A DNA stretch of 64,000 nt from Tamlana crocina (GCA_040429635.1 CP158972.1:1002001-1066000); one strand, 5' to 3'; positions 52,836-61,675 are shown, counted from the stretch's first letter. Notes: a model not told the origin generated them from the letters alone. A program made the numbers and translations.

Positions 52836-52840
52836 GGGGC
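52828..52840 (+). promoter_or_regulatory. Mutually exclusive GGGGC/GCCCC pairings at the arg leader end
   Basis: GCCCC (52828-52832), in the last codons of the leader, can pair with GGGGC at 52836-52840 or with GGGGC at 52696-52700 in the 5' untranslated region. Such competing stems are typical of attenuators, but the pairing is short. Confidence 0.4.
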
Positions 52841-52906
52841 TGTCCAGTTTCAGAAAGTATTCGTTACTTTCAATTTTCGTTATTATATTTCAGATTTAAA
52901 AAAATT

Positions 52907-52928
52907 AAAAAGCTAGAAAGGCTTTTTT
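52907..52928 (+). terminator. Putative arg attenuator terminator
   Basis: AAAAAGC (52907-52913), 7-base loop, GCTTTTT (52921-52927), then T. Seven base pairs; about 70 bases after the leader stop and 43 before the GNAT gene. Confidence 0.65.
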
Positions 52929-52970
52929 GAAATCCTTAGTCGTTTACTTTGGGTTTAATAATTATTGAAA

Positions 52971-53585
52971 ATGGATTCAATATTGGATATAGAAAAAAAT
53001 ACCTTAATCGAGGAAGCAAAAGCCTATTGTGAAGAGCAAGGTTTTGAAATTGTTTTCACCCACGAGATTTCGGCAACCAATTTGCAGGTCATCTCCGAAA
53101 GAACCAAAAATCTTCCCGCCATGTTTCACGCCAATGTGGGCATGTTGCTAGACCGTTTAAAAAACGGATGCTACCTGTTAAGGAAAGACGGTGAAATCTA
53201 CGGACATATTTTTGCCCATAGGCACGTGGTTGATAAATTCTCGGTTTATGAGCGTTCGGCTTTATGGATTCATGATGCGCATAGAAATCACAATTTAGGA
53301 TTGCTTCTAATGGATTTGTTGTCGCAAAATTTTAGGAAAGATTTTCTAATTTCCATTGCTCAAGAACCCACGGTTCACCAAAATAATTTATTGTTGGGTA
53401 TGAAATTCGTGACCTTAAAAGATTTGTCTCCGGTATTGATTTCAACCTTAGAAAAACTAGGGAAACTAAGAGATGAGCTTAAATATAAATATTACGTTAA
53501 CCCTTATTTCGAATCAAAACTTAATCAAATAAATAAGATTTTAAAAAGTAAAATTCCAAACATTCCAAACACACCAAACACATGA
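52971..53585 (+). CDS. GNAT-family N-acyltransferase, first gene of the arginine operon
   Basis: Acyl-CoA-dependent N-acyltransferase-like protein of 204 residues; I use ATG 52971 (an in-frame TTG lies six bases earlier). The acyl-CoA region reads SALWIHDAHRNHNLGLLLMDLLSQ with a recognisable but weak R/Q-x-x-G-x-G/A-like loop. Its ATGA overlap with argG (stop 53583-53585, next start 53582) shows co-translation. No argA or argJ is in the window, so this is a good candidate for N-acetyl- or N-succinyl-glutamate synthase. The C-terminal tail KIPNIPNTPNT comes from a short CCAAACA repeat. Confidence 0.78.
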   Translation: MDSILDIEKNTLIEEAKAYCEEQGFEIVFTHEISATNLQVISERTKNLPAMFHANVGMLLDRLKNGCYLLRKDGEIYGHIFAHRHVVDKFSVYERSALWIHDAHRNHNLGLLLMDLLSQNFRKDFLISIAQEPTVHQNNLLLGMKFVTLKDLSPVLISTLEKLGKLRDELKYKYYVNPYFESKLNQINKILKSKIPNIPNTPNT

Positions 53586-54760
53586 AAAAGTTAGTAATAG
53601 CCTATAGTGGCGGCTTAGACACCTCGTATTGTGCCGTTAGTTTATCAAAAGAGTACGATGTACACGCGGTAAGTGTAAACACTGGCGGTTTTACCAAAAA
53701 AGAAATCAAGCATATTGAAAGTAACGCTTATAAAATGGGCGTTTCAACTTATAAAAATATTGATGCGGTATCTACATTTTACCAAAAAGTGGTGAAGTAT
53801 CTAGTGTTTGGTAATGTGTTGAAAAACAATACCTATCCGCTATCGGTAAGTGCCGAACGTATTATTCAGGCTATTGAAATTATTGAATATGCCAAAAGTA
53901 TTGATGCTGAGTATATTGCCCACGGAAGCACCGGAGCCGGTAACGACCAAGTGCGTTTTGATATGATTTTTCAAACCTTGGCACCGAATATTAAAATCAT
54001 TACCCCGATCAGGGATCAAAAATTAACTCGACAAGAAGAAATCGACTATTTAAAAGAAAACGGTATCGATATGTCTTGGGAAAAGGCCAAATACTCGGTT
54101 AACAAAGGTCTTTGGGGAACCAGTGTTGGTGGTGCCGAAACATTGACTTCGGAAAAACCATTACCGGGGGAAGCCTACCCGTCGCAATTGAAACATTCCG
54201 AAGAGGAAAAAGTAAAACTAACTTTTGAAAAAGGCGAATTGGTGGCCGTAAACGGCATTGAAAATGCACCGGAAATCAATATCGAAACCCTAAATAATTT
54301 GGCGTCGGCTTATGCCATTGGTCGCGATATCCATGTGGGCGATACCATTGTGGGCATTAAAGGTCGCGTAGGCTTCGAAGCGGCTGCAGCACTAATCACC
54401 ATAAAAGCGCACCATTTGTTGGAAAAGCACACGCTTACCAAATGGCAGTTGCAGCACAAGGAATATATTGCCAGTTTCTACGGCATGCACTTGCACGAGG
54501 GGCAGTACTTAGATCCCGTAATGCGCGATATGGAGGCCTTTTTGCAAAGCAGTCAAGATAAAGTGTCTGGCGATGTTACCGTATCGTTGAAGCCGTACCA
54601 CTTTACTTTAGATGGCATTGTTTCAGACCACGATTTAATGAGCGCCAAGTTTGGAAGCTATGGTGAAGAAAATAAAGGTTGGACCGCCGATGAAGCCAAA
54701 GGATTTATTAAAATTGTAGGCAACCAAAACAAAATTTACCAGCAAGTAAATTCGAAATAA
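53582..54760 (+). CDS. argG: Argininosuccinate synthase
   Basis: Joins citrulline and aspartate with ATP. The 392-residue protein has AYSGGLDTSYC (PP-loop at residues 6-16), HGSTGAGNDQVRF, and the substrate block SVNKGLWGTSVGGAETL. Length is normal. Overlaps the GNAT gene by four bases. Confidence 0.97.
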   Translation: MKKLVIAYSGGLDTSYCAVSLSKEYDVHAVSVNTGGFTKKEIKHIESNAYKMGVSTYKNIDAVSTFYQKVVKYLVFGNVLKNNTYPLSVSAERIIQAIEIIEYAKSIDAEYIAHGSTGAGNDQVRFDMIFQTLAPNIKIITPIRDQKLTRQEEIDYLKENGIDMSWEKAKYSVNKGLWGTSVGGAETLTSEKPLPGEAYPSQLKHSEEEKVKLTFEKGELVAVNGIENAPEINIETLNNLASAYAIGRDIHVGDTIVGIKGRVGFEAAAALITIKAHHLLEKHTLTKWQLQHKEYIASFYGMHLHEGQYLDPVMRDMEAFLQSSQDKVSGDVTVSLKPYHFTLDGIVSDHDLMSAKFGSYGEENKGWTADEAKGFIKIVGNQNKIYQQVNSK

Positions 54761-54781
54761 AACGGACTTTGTCTTGCAGGA

Positions 54782-54806
54782 TTGTCAGGCTGAGCGCAGT
54801 CGAAGC
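54782..54806. repeat. Interspersed repeat, TGTCAGGCTGAGCG type
   Basis: TTGTCAGGCTGAGCG followed by CAGTCGAAGC, in the 66-base gap between argG and argC. Same family as the copies at 32097, 59588 and 61676. Confidence 0.75.
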
Positions 54807-54826
54807 TTAATTTTAAAGTATTAAAA

Positions 54827-55810
54827 ATGAAAAAACTACAAGTAGGAATAATTGGTGGAGCTGGGTACACGGCAGGCGAATTAATCAGACTGCTGATTAA
54901 TCACCCGCAAGCCGAAATTAATTTTGTATTCAGTACAAGTAATGCCGGAAACAAAATAAGCAAAGTGCACCAAGATTTAATCGGGTCGTTAGATTTAGAA
55001 TTTACCGATACGGCAAACCCCGATGTTGATGTGTTGTTTTTGTGTTTGGGTCACGGTAATTCGGTAAAGTTTTTGTCGGCCAATACCTTTTCGGAAAACA
55101 CGAAAATCATTGATTTGGGCAACGATTTCAGATTGGAAGCCGATAAAACTTTTGAAGGTAAAACCTTTGTTTACGGACTGCCAGAATTGCAAAAAGAAGC
55201 CATCGAAAAAGCCAATTATATAGCCAATCCTGGTTGTTTTGCCACAGCAATTCAATTAGGACTTTTGCCATTGGCGAACAAAGGCTTGTTGAATACCGAT
55301 GTGCATATAAACGCAGTAACCGGAGCCACAGGAGCTGGAACATCGCTGTCGGCAACCACACATTATACTTGGCGCGATAACAACTTTTCGTATTACAAAC
55401 CCTTTACCCATCAGCATTTGGGTGAAATCAACCAATCGGTTAAGCAATTGCAAAATGATTTTTCAAAAGAGATCTTGTTTATGCCCAACCGAGGGAATTT
55501 TTCAAGAGGTATTTTCGCAACTATATATACCGATTTCGAAGGCTCGGTAGATGAGGCTAAAACCTTATATAACGAATTTTATAAAGAGGCTAATTTTACA
55601 TTTGTTTCAGATGATTTTTTACATTTGAAACAAGTAGTGAATACCAATAAATGTTTAATCCATTTGCACAAGCACGAAGGTAAGTTGTTGGTAACGAGTA
55701 TTATTGATAACTTATTAAAAGGCGCTTCAGGGCAAGCGGTTCAGAACATGAATTTAATGTTCGGACTGGAGGAAACCACGGGCTTAAGCTTAAAAGGAAC
55801 TTATTTTTAA
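54827..55810 (+). CDS. argC: N-acetyl-gamma-glutamyl-phosphate reductase
   Basis: NADPH-dependent reduction of N-acyl-glutamyl phosphate to the semialdehyde. The 327-residue protein has the Rossmann loop IIGGAGYTAGELIR and the catalytic Cys137 in IANPGCFATAIQ; HTTYTWRDN-like HYTWRDNNFSYYKPF follows. Third structural gene of the operon. Confidence 0.95.
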   Translation: MKKLQVGIIGGAGYTAGELIRLLINHPQAEINFVFSTSNAGNKISKVHQDLIGSLDLEFTDTANPDVDVLFLCLGHGNSVKFLSANTFSENTKIIDLGNDFRLEADKTFEGKTFVYGLPELQKEAIEKANYIANPGCFATAIQLGLLPLANKGLLNTDVHINAVTGATGAGTSLSATTHYTWRDNNFSYYKPFTHQHLGEINQSVKQLQNDFSKEILFMPNRGNFSRGIFATIYTDFEGSVDEAKTLYNEFYKEANFTFVSDDFLHLKQVVNTNKCLIHLHKHEGKLLVTSIIDNLLKGASGQAVQNMNLMFGLEETTGLSLKGTYF

Positions 55811-55843
55811 TATCTCAAGTAAAACGATTAACAAACTATTGCA

Positions 55844-56638
55844 ATGAAAATAGCCATTATCGGTACTGGTAATTTAGGGAGTTCGATTGCCAAAGGACTG
55901 GTGAAAAACAACACCTTTTCATCCTTGTATTTAAGTGACAAAAATACGACAAATGTTGATGCGTATAAAAGTCTGCCCAATGTGGTAGTAACTAACGATA
56001 ATGAGTTGGCCGTAACACAATCTGATATTGTGATTTTTGCGCTTCAGCCCAAACACATCAATGCGGTTTTAGAGAGCGTGTCTTCCAAATTCACAGATAG
56101 GCACGTGGTGATGTCTGTTGCCGCTGGTGTCGAGATCTCAAGAATCGAAAGCATTATTGGGTCTGATAAAAATATCATCCGCGTGATGCCCAATACGGCT
56201 ATTTCCATAGGGAAATCAATGACATGCATTGCGGCTAACAAAGCAGCGCAAGATAAAGTGCCAATGGCTCAAGATATTTTCAATCAACTGGGCACCACTA
56301 TGGTTATTCCCGAAGATCAAATTCAGGCTGCTACGGTTATATGTGCCAGTGGTATTGCCTTTTGGATGCGTTTGGTGCGTGCCACAACCCAAGGGGCTAT
56401 TCAATTAGGCTTCGAGGCTCATGAAGCGCACCAATTGGCTTTGCAAACTTGTTACGGAGCAGCCAGTTTATTGAAAGAATCTGGAAGACATCCAGAGGAA
56501 GAAATAGACCGTGTAACCACCCCGAGCGGTTGTACCATTGAAGGTCTTAACGAAATGGAGCACCAAGGATTAAGCTCTTCGCTCATTAAAGGAATTAATG
56601 CTTCCTTTGAAAAAATAAACCAACTAAAAAAGAATTAA
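55844..56638 (+). CDS. proC: Pyrroline-5-carboxylate reductase, second copy, in arginine operon
   Basis: Full-length ProC of 264 residues with IIGTGNLGSSIAKG at residues 5-18 and ATVICASGIAFWMRLV and RVTTPSGCTIEGL near the C-terminus. The latter differs from the SGSGPAY motif of the first copy (here CASGIAFWM), so this paralogue has a divergent substrate signature. Its place between argC and argD suggests a role in channelling glutamate-semialdehyde or N-acyl analogues; ordinary proline formation is also possible. Confidence 0.88.
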   Translation: MKIAIIGTGNLGSSIAKGLVKNNTFSSLYLSDKNTTNVDAYKSLPNVVVTNDNELAVTQSDIVIFALQPKHINAVLESVSSKFTDRHVVMSVAAGVEISRIESIIGSDKNIIRVMPNTAISIGKSMTCIAANKAAQDKVPMAQDIFNQLGTTMVIPEDQIQAATVICASGIAFWMRLVRATTQGAIQLGFEAHEAHQLALQTCYGAASLLKESGRHPEEEIDRVTTPSGCTIEGLNEMEHQGLSSSLIKGINASFEKINQLKKN

Positions 56639-56639
56639 C

Positions 56640-57797
56640 ATGCCATTATTTGACGTTTACCCATTATACAACGTAACGCCGGTTTCGGCCAAGGGACTTT
56701 ATGTTTACGATGATGCCGACAAGGAATATTTAGACCTTTACGGTGGGCATGCCGTAATTTCCATTGGGCATGCACACCCAAAATATGTCGATGCCGTTTC
56801 AAGCCAGGTGGCCGATTTGGGCTTTTATTCCAACGCCATTCAAAACCCGTTACAGGTACAATTGGCCGAAAAGCTGGAAACACTTTCTGGTTGCGAAGGC
56901 TATAATTTGTTTTTGTGCAATTCGGGAGCTGAAGCCAACGAAAATGCATTGAAATTAGCTTCCTTCAAAACAGGAAAATCAAGAGTGGTCGCGTTTAAAA
57001 ATGGTTTCCATGGAAGAACTTCAGCAGCAGTGGCGGCAACCGATAATCCTAATATTATCGCACCGATAAACGCTCAGCAAAAAGTAACCATTTTAGAGTT
57101 GAATGATATTTTGGGCGTTAAGGCCGAATTAGAAAAAGGCGATGTTTGTGCTGTTATCGTAGAGTTTATCCAAGGTGTAGGCGGATTGGACCAAGGCACG
57201 GCCGATTTTTTCGAGCAAGTTTATGCCCTTTGTCAAGCTAATGATACCATGTTTATCGCCGATGAGGTACAATCAGGTTATGGACGTTCGGGCAAATTTT
57301 TCGCTTTTCAGCATTACAATGTCACTCCCGATATCATTTCGATAGCCAAGGGTATGGGGAACGGTTTCCCTATTGGCGGTATTTTAATCCACCCCGATAT
57401 TGAAGCTAAACACGGCATGTTGGGTACTACTTTTGGTGGGAATCACTTGGCTTGTGCGGCTGGTCTTTCGGTGTTAAACGTTATTGAAGATGAAAATTTG
57501 ATGGATAACGTTAACGCCATGTCCGAGTACTTTTTAAAACTGGCGAAAAGCGTTCCGCAGATAAAAAATATAAAAGGGAGAGGTTTGATGCTCGGTTTGG
57601 AGTTTGATTTTGAAGTGGGCGAACTCAGAAAAAAACTTATCTATAATCACCGCATTTTCACAGGAGGGGCTTCCAACAAAAAACTGTTGCGAATTTTACC
57701 GCCATTAACCATTCGAAAAGATCATATCAATCAATTCTTTGAAGCATTGATTGAAGCGTTATCTGAAATTGAAGAAAATCAATTGCAAAACATTTAG
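56640..57797 (+). CDS. argD: Acetylornithine/succinylornithine aminotransferase
   Basis: PLP enzyme that makes N-acylornithine from the semialdehyde with glutamate. The 385-residue class III aminotransferase has Lys237 in ISIAKGMGNGFPIGG, CNSGAEANENALKLA (93-107) and DEVQSGYGRSGKF. It follows proC by one base and overlaps nothing. Confidence 0.94.
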   Translation: MPLFDVYPLYNVTPVSAKGLYVYDDADKEYLDLYGGHAVISIGHAHPKYVDAVSSQVADLGFYSNAIQNPLQVQLAEKLETLSGCEGYNLFLCNSGAEANENALKLASFKTGKSRVVAFKNGFHGRTSAAVAATDNPNIIAPINAQQKVTILELNDILGVKAELEKGDVCAVIVEFIQGVGGLDQGTADFFEQVYALCQANDTMFIADEVQSGYGRSGKFFAFQHYNVTPDIISIAKGMGNGFPIGGILIHPDIEAKHGMLGTTFGGNHLACAAGLSVLNVIEDENLMDNVNAMSEYFLKLAKSVPQIKNIKGRGLMLGLEFDFEVGELRKKLIYNHRIFTGGASNKKLLRILPPLTIRKDHINQFFEALIEALSEIEENQLQNI

Positions 57798-57818
57798 CAA
57801 TCGTTGCATACCAAAAGC

Positions 57819-58583
57819 ATGAAAAGAAAAAAACGTGTTTTATTAAAAGTGGGTTCCAATACGCTTACCAAGGAAACCAATAATATTTCCAGGGGTAAGA
57901 TTGAAGACTTGGCCAGCCAGATTGCACAACTTCAAGATACGCACGAGTTTGTCATCGTCAGTTCTGGGGCTATTGCCGTAGCCAAGCAATTTGTAAAGCT
58001 GGAAAGCAAGCAAAAGGACGTTTTTGTAAAACAGGCTTTGGCATCCATCGGGCAACCCCATTTAATCCGTATTTATCAGGAGATTTTCCGTGAATATGGG
58101 CTATTGACTTCGCAATGTTTATTGAGTTATTCCGATTTTGAAAAAAAGGAAAGTCGAAAAAACATCGTGAATACCATCAATGTTTTGGTGAACAATAATT
58201 ATATTCCCATCATTAACGAAAACGATACGGTGGCTACTGATGAGATAAAATTTGGTGACAACGATAAATTAGGAGCTTTAACGGCCTCGCTTTTAAAAGC
58301 CGATTTGTTTATAATCGCTACCAACACCAACGGGATTTATACGAAAGAATCCTACGAAAACGGTACGCCGGAAACCATTAAAGTGGTTGATGATTTTGAG
58401 GAGTTGAACAAACAGGTAGTCGATTCCAAATCGTCCCACGGCAGTGGTGGTATGCAATCGAAGATTGAAGCGGCATCCGTAGCAAAAAATGCCAATATTG
58501 AAACATGGATTGTTAATGGTCTGGAAGATTATTTCATTTTAAACGCCATTGAAAACAAAGTGCCATTTACCAAAATAAAATAA
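57819..58583 (+). CDS. proB: Glutamate 5-kinase, second copy, in arginine operon
   Basis: Amino-acid kinase of 254 residues starting at ATG 57819 (an in-frame TTG at 57804 is less likely). KVGSNTLTKE, SSGAIAVAKQF, the substrate loop IINENDTVATDEIKFGDNDKLGALTASLL and GSGGMQSKIEAA are all canonical, so this copy is closer to a standard ProB than the one at 614. PUA domain absent. No proA accompanies it, so its product must be passed to the ProA encoded at 1405 or to ArgC, or it serves another acyl-glutamate substrate. Confidence 0.88.
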   Translation: MKRKKRVLLKVGSNTLTKETNNISRGKIEDLASQIAQLQDTHEFVIVSSGAIAVAKQFVKLESKQKDVFVKQALASIGQPHLIRIYQEIFREYGLLTSQCLLSYSDFEKKESRKNIVNTINVLVNNNYIPIINENDTVATDEIKFGDNDKLGALTASLLKADLFIIATNTNGIYTKESYENGTPETIKVVDDFEELNKQVVDSKSSHGSGGMQSKIEAASVAKNANIETWIVNGLEDYFILNAIENKVPFTKIK

Positions 58584-58593
58584 CGATAATGTA

Positions 58594-58610
58594 CAGACCC
58601 GACAGGTCTG
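58594..58610. repeat. Palindrome CAGACC..GGTCTG between proB and argF'
   Basis: CAGACC (58594-58599), loop CGACA, GGTCTG (58605-58610), followed by A run. It lies in the 46-base gap inside the arginine operon and resembles interspersed CAGACC-type repeats. Confidence 0.55.
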
Positions 58611-58629
58611 AAAAAAACAAGATAGAAGA

Positions 58630-59568
58630 ATGAAACATTACACCTCCATACACGATATCGATAATATCAATTCATGGATTGAGGAAGCCAAACAATTAAA
58701 GGAGGATCCTTTAAAGCACATCGAATTGGGAAAGAACAAAACCTTGGGTTTACTGTTTTTCAATTCAAGTTTGCGTACCCGTTTAAGTACCCAAAAAGCG
58801 GCTTTAAACTTGGGGATGAATCCTATTGTAATGAATGTTTCTGGTGATGCTTGGGGATTGGAATTTGAAGATGGCACTGTGATGAATGGCTCAACCGCTG
58901 AACATATTAAAGAAGCGGCTGCTGTGGTGTCGCAATACTGCGATATTATTGCGGTACGTGCTTTTCCAACGCTAACCGATAAAGAAAAAGACGAAAGCGA
59001 GCAGGTGTTGAGTGCCTTTAAGAAATACGCTTCCGTGCCTATTGTCAATATGGAAAGTGCTACCGGCCACCCGTTACAAGGGTTTACCGATGCTTTAACC
59101 ATTTCGGAGCATGCGCCAACCAAGAAGCCTAAAGTTGTGTTAAGCTGGGCGCCGCACATAAAAGCTTTGCCACATGCCGTGGCCAATAGTTTTGCCCAAG
59201 CCATGCAAAAAATGGATGTGGACTTTGTTATTGCCAATCCTGAAGGTTATAATTTAAACCCAGAAATTACAGGCGATGCCAAAATTTACCACAATCAAGA
59301 GGAAGCCTTTAAAGATGCCGATTTTGTGTATGTTAAAAACTGGAGCAGTTACGAAAACTACGGAAAAGTAAAAAATACCGACCCCAATTGGATGATTACC
59401 AAAGAAAAGTTGGGCGATGCTAAATTTATGCACTGTTTACCAGTAAGACGAAATGTGATTGTTGAAGATGCGGTTTTAGATTCTGAAAATTCCATTGTAA
59501 TCGAGCAGGCCAACAACCGAACGTATGCCGCGCAGTTGGTACTTAAAAAAATATTGGATAATTTGTAA
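58630..59568 (+). CDS. argF': N-acylornithine carbamoyltransferase
   Basis: Carbamoylates an N-acylornithine (acetyl or succinyl) in place of free ornithine. The 312-residue protein has the carbamoyl-phosphate loop FNSSLRTRLSTQKAAL (44-59) and HCLPVRRNVIVEDAV. Aligned in register with the Bacteroides fragilis succinylornithine enzyme as I recall it, the position known to set acetyl versus succinyl preference (Pro90 there, Glu92 in Xanthomonas) is Ala90 here (STAEHIKEAA). Both acyl groups remain possible. Confidence 0.92.
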   Translation: MKHYTSIHDIDNINSWIEEAKQLKEDPLKHIELGKNKTLGLLFFNSSLRTRLSTQKAALNLGMNPIVMNVSGDAWGLEFEDGTVMNGSTAEHIKEAAAVVSQYCDIIAVRAFPTLTDKEKDESEQVLSAFKKYASVPIVNMESATGHPLQGFTDALTISEHAPTKKPKVVLSWAPHIKALPHAVANSFAQAMQKMDVDFVIANPEGYNLNPEITGDAKIYHNQEEAFKDADFVYVKNWSSYENYGKVKNTDPNWMITKEKLGDAKFMHCLPVRRNVIVEDAVLDSENSIVIEQANNRTYAAQLVLKKILDNL

Positions 59569-59587
59569 AATTATCGTCATTCTGAAC

Positions 59588-59627
59588 TGTCACACTGAGC
59601 GTAGTCGAAGTGTTGTTTCAGAATCTC
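59588..59627. repeat. Interspersed repeat, TGTCACACTGAGCG type
   Basis: TGTCACACTGAGCGTAGTCG then AAGTGTTGTTTCAGAATCTC. Near-identical to the copy at 32097. In the 176-base gap between argF' and argB. Confidence 0.8.
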
Positions 59628-59649
59628 ATAACGTGATGAAATAAATAAC

Positions 59650-59732
59650 GTCATTGCGAAAGAGGAACGATTGAAGCAATCTTTTTTATTTTACAACAGA
59701 TTACTTCGTCGTGAAAAACTCCTCGTAATGAC
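59650..59732. repeat. Interspersed repeat, GTCATTGCGAAAG type
   Basis: CGTCATTGCG at the left and CTCGTAATGACC at the right are imperfect inverted ends of an 83-base element in the argF'-argB gap. Same type as the element at 7839-7947, with GAAGCAATCTT inside. Confidence 0.7.
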
Positions 59733-59744
59733 CAATAGAATAAA

Positions 59745-60521
59745 ATGGAAAAACTATCCATAGTAAAAATAGGAGGAAACATTATTGAGGACGAAAGCGC
59801 TCTAAATGCCTTTTTAAAATTGTTTTCAAATTTAGAAGGCAAGAAAATTTTGGTGCACGGTGGTGGCAAACGCGCCACGCACATCGCATCAAAATTGGGC
59901 ATAGAATCCCAAATGGTGAATGGCCGCCGAATTACCGATGCCGAAACCCTTGAGGTCATTACCATGGTTTACGGAGGTTTGGTGAATAAAAATGTGGTCG
60001 CCAAACTACAGGCATTGAATACCAATGCCATTGGTTTAACCGGTGCCGATATCAACAGTATTAAATCAGTAAAACGCCCGGTAAAGGAAGTTGATTTCGG
60101 TTTTGTGGGCGATGTGGAAAGCGTGTCGTATCAGTCTATCGATAAATTGATTCAAGCCGATTTTACTCCAGTGTTTTGTGCTATAACCCACGATGGTAAT
60201 GGCCAATTGCTTAATACCAATGCAGATACCATAACTTCTCAGGTCGCAGTAGGGATGAGTGAATTGTACGAAACATCGATATATTATTGTTTTGAGCTGA
60301 ATGGTGTTTTAAAAGATATCAACGATAAAAATTCAGTAATTAAGCATATCGATTCCAATACTTATAAAGACCTTTTGGAACAAGGCATTATTGCAGACGG
60401 TATGCTTCCGAAACTTGAAAATTGTTTCGACGCTTTGAATAACGGCGTAAAAAACATTAACATGGGAAATACCTCGATGTTAACGAAAACCGACTCTAAT
60501 TTTACAACCATAACTTTATAA
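59745..60521 (+). CDS. argB: N-acetylglutamate kinase
   Basis: Phosphorylates N-acylglutamate. The 258-residue amino-acid kinase has KIGGNIIEDESAL, LVHGGGKRATHIA (with the double-glycine loop), NGRRITDAETLEV and NINMGNTSM. Length fits. Starts after a repeat-rich gap, yet directed like the rest of the operon. Confidence 0.93.
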   Translation: MEKLSIVKIGGNIIEDESALNAFLKLFSNLEGKKILVHGGGKRATHIASKLGIESQMVNGRRITDAETLEVITMVYGGLVNKNVVAKLQALNTNAIGLTGADINSIKSVKRPVKEVDFGFVGDVESVSYQSIDKLIQADFTPVFCAITHDGNGQLLNTNADTITSQVAVGMSELYETSIYYCFELNGVLKDINDKNSVIKHIDSNTYKDLLEQGIIADGMLPKLENCFDALNNGVKNINMGNTSMLTKTDSNFTTITL

Positions 60522-60522
60522 T

Positions 60523-61590
60523 ATGGCGCTACAGGAATTAACCCAAAAAGCCATTGCGCTTTTAAAAAAACTGATTGAAACGCAGTCGTTTTCTTCTGAA
60601 GAAGATGCTACTGCGGCACATATTGAAGACTGGTTTAAACAATTCAATATTGACTACACACGTACCAAGAACAACGTTTGGGCGGTCAATAAATATTTCG
60701 ACGAGAGTAAACCAACGCTGTTGCTAAACTCGCATCACGATACCGTAAAACCGAACAGTGCCTACACCAAAGATCCGTTTAAAGCCATTGTTGAAGATGG
60801 TAAATTGTACGGTTTGGGCAGTAACGATGCAGGTGGTTGTTTGGTGTCGTTAATCGCTACGTTTACCCATTTTTACAATCAAAAAGATTTAAAATACAAT
60901 TTGGTTTTGGTCGCTTCCGCGGAAGAAGAAAGTAGCGGTCCAAACGGTTTGAACAGTATGTTGCCCATTATCCCGAAAGTTGATGTAGCGATAGTTGGCG
61001 AACCAACACTAATGAATTTGGCAGTGGCCGAAAAAGGGCTTGTGGTTTTTGATGCTGTCGTGGAAGGCACCCCAAGTCACGCCGCACACCCCAACGATAA
61101 CAACGCCATTTATAATACGATTGAGGTCATTCAGTGGTTTAAAGATTTTAAATTTGAAAAAAGTACCGAAGCCTTGGGTGATGTTAAAATGACGGTTACA
61201 CAAATAAACGCAGGGTCGCAGCACAATGTGGTTCCTGGCCATGTCGATTTGGTAGTAGACGTCCGTGTAAACGACGCTTACAGCAATGCAGAAATTGCTG
61301 AAATACTGCAAACAAAATCGCCGTGCACAAAAATTACACCGCGTAGTTTACGATTAAATTCGTCGTCTATCCCAATGGACCATGATTTGGTAAAAGCTGG
61401 GATGGCCATGGGCAGAAGTAAATATGGTTCACCAACCTTGTCTGATCAAGCGGTACTGAAATGCCCAAGTTTAAAACTGGGGCCTGGTGATAGCACGCGC
61501 TCGCATTCGGCAGATGAGTTTATTTATATCAACGAAATAGAGGAAGGTATCCAAATTTATGTGGAGTTGTTGAATCGGGTTATCGTGTAG
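60523..61590 (+). CDS. argE: M20-family N-acyl-ornithine/citrulline deacylase
   Basis: Zinc peptidase-like hydrolase of 355 residues. Metal ligands are His72 and Asp73 in NSHHDTV, Asp102 in GSNDAGG, Glu134/Glu135 in SAEEESSG, and the GEPT and LGPGDSTRSHSADEF segments. In a pathway with N-acylornithine carbamoyltransferase the substrate is N-acyl-citrulline. It starts one base after argB. Confidence 0.92.
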   Translation: MALQELTQKAIALLKKLIETQSFSSEEDATAAHIEDWFKQFNIDYTRTKNNVWAVNKYFDESKPTLLLNSHHDTVKPNSAYTKDPFKAIVEDGKLYGLGSNDAGGCLVSLIATFTHFYNQKDLKYNLVLVASAEEESSGPNGLNSMLPIIPKVDVAIVGEPTLMNLAVAEKGLVVFDAVVEGTPSHAAHPNDNNAIYNTIEVIQWFKDFKFEKSTEALGDVKMTVTQINAGSQHNVVPGHVDLVVDVRVNDAYSNAEIAEILQTKSPCTKITPRSLRLNSSSIPMDHDLVKAGMAMGRSKYGSPTLSDQAVLKCPSLKLGPGDSTRSHSADEFIYINEIEEGIQIYVELLNRVIV

Positions 61591-61664
61591 CGTCATAGCG
61601 AGGAGCGGAGCGACGTGGCTATCTCTTCAAAAGAGAAAAGATGGTATACTTCGTTCGAAATGAT
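61591..61664. repeat. Interspersed repeat directly after argE
   Basis: CGTCATAGCGAGGAGCGGAG at the left and TTCGTTCGAAATGATA at the right, with TCTCTTTTGAAG-type palindrome between. It begins at the base after the argE stop. Confidence 0.65.
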
Positions 61665-61675
61665 AATAAGAATGG

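Noticed and set aside
58638-59237. 199-codon frame on the minus strand inside argF'
   Set aside because: Antisense shadow of a well-conserved gene.
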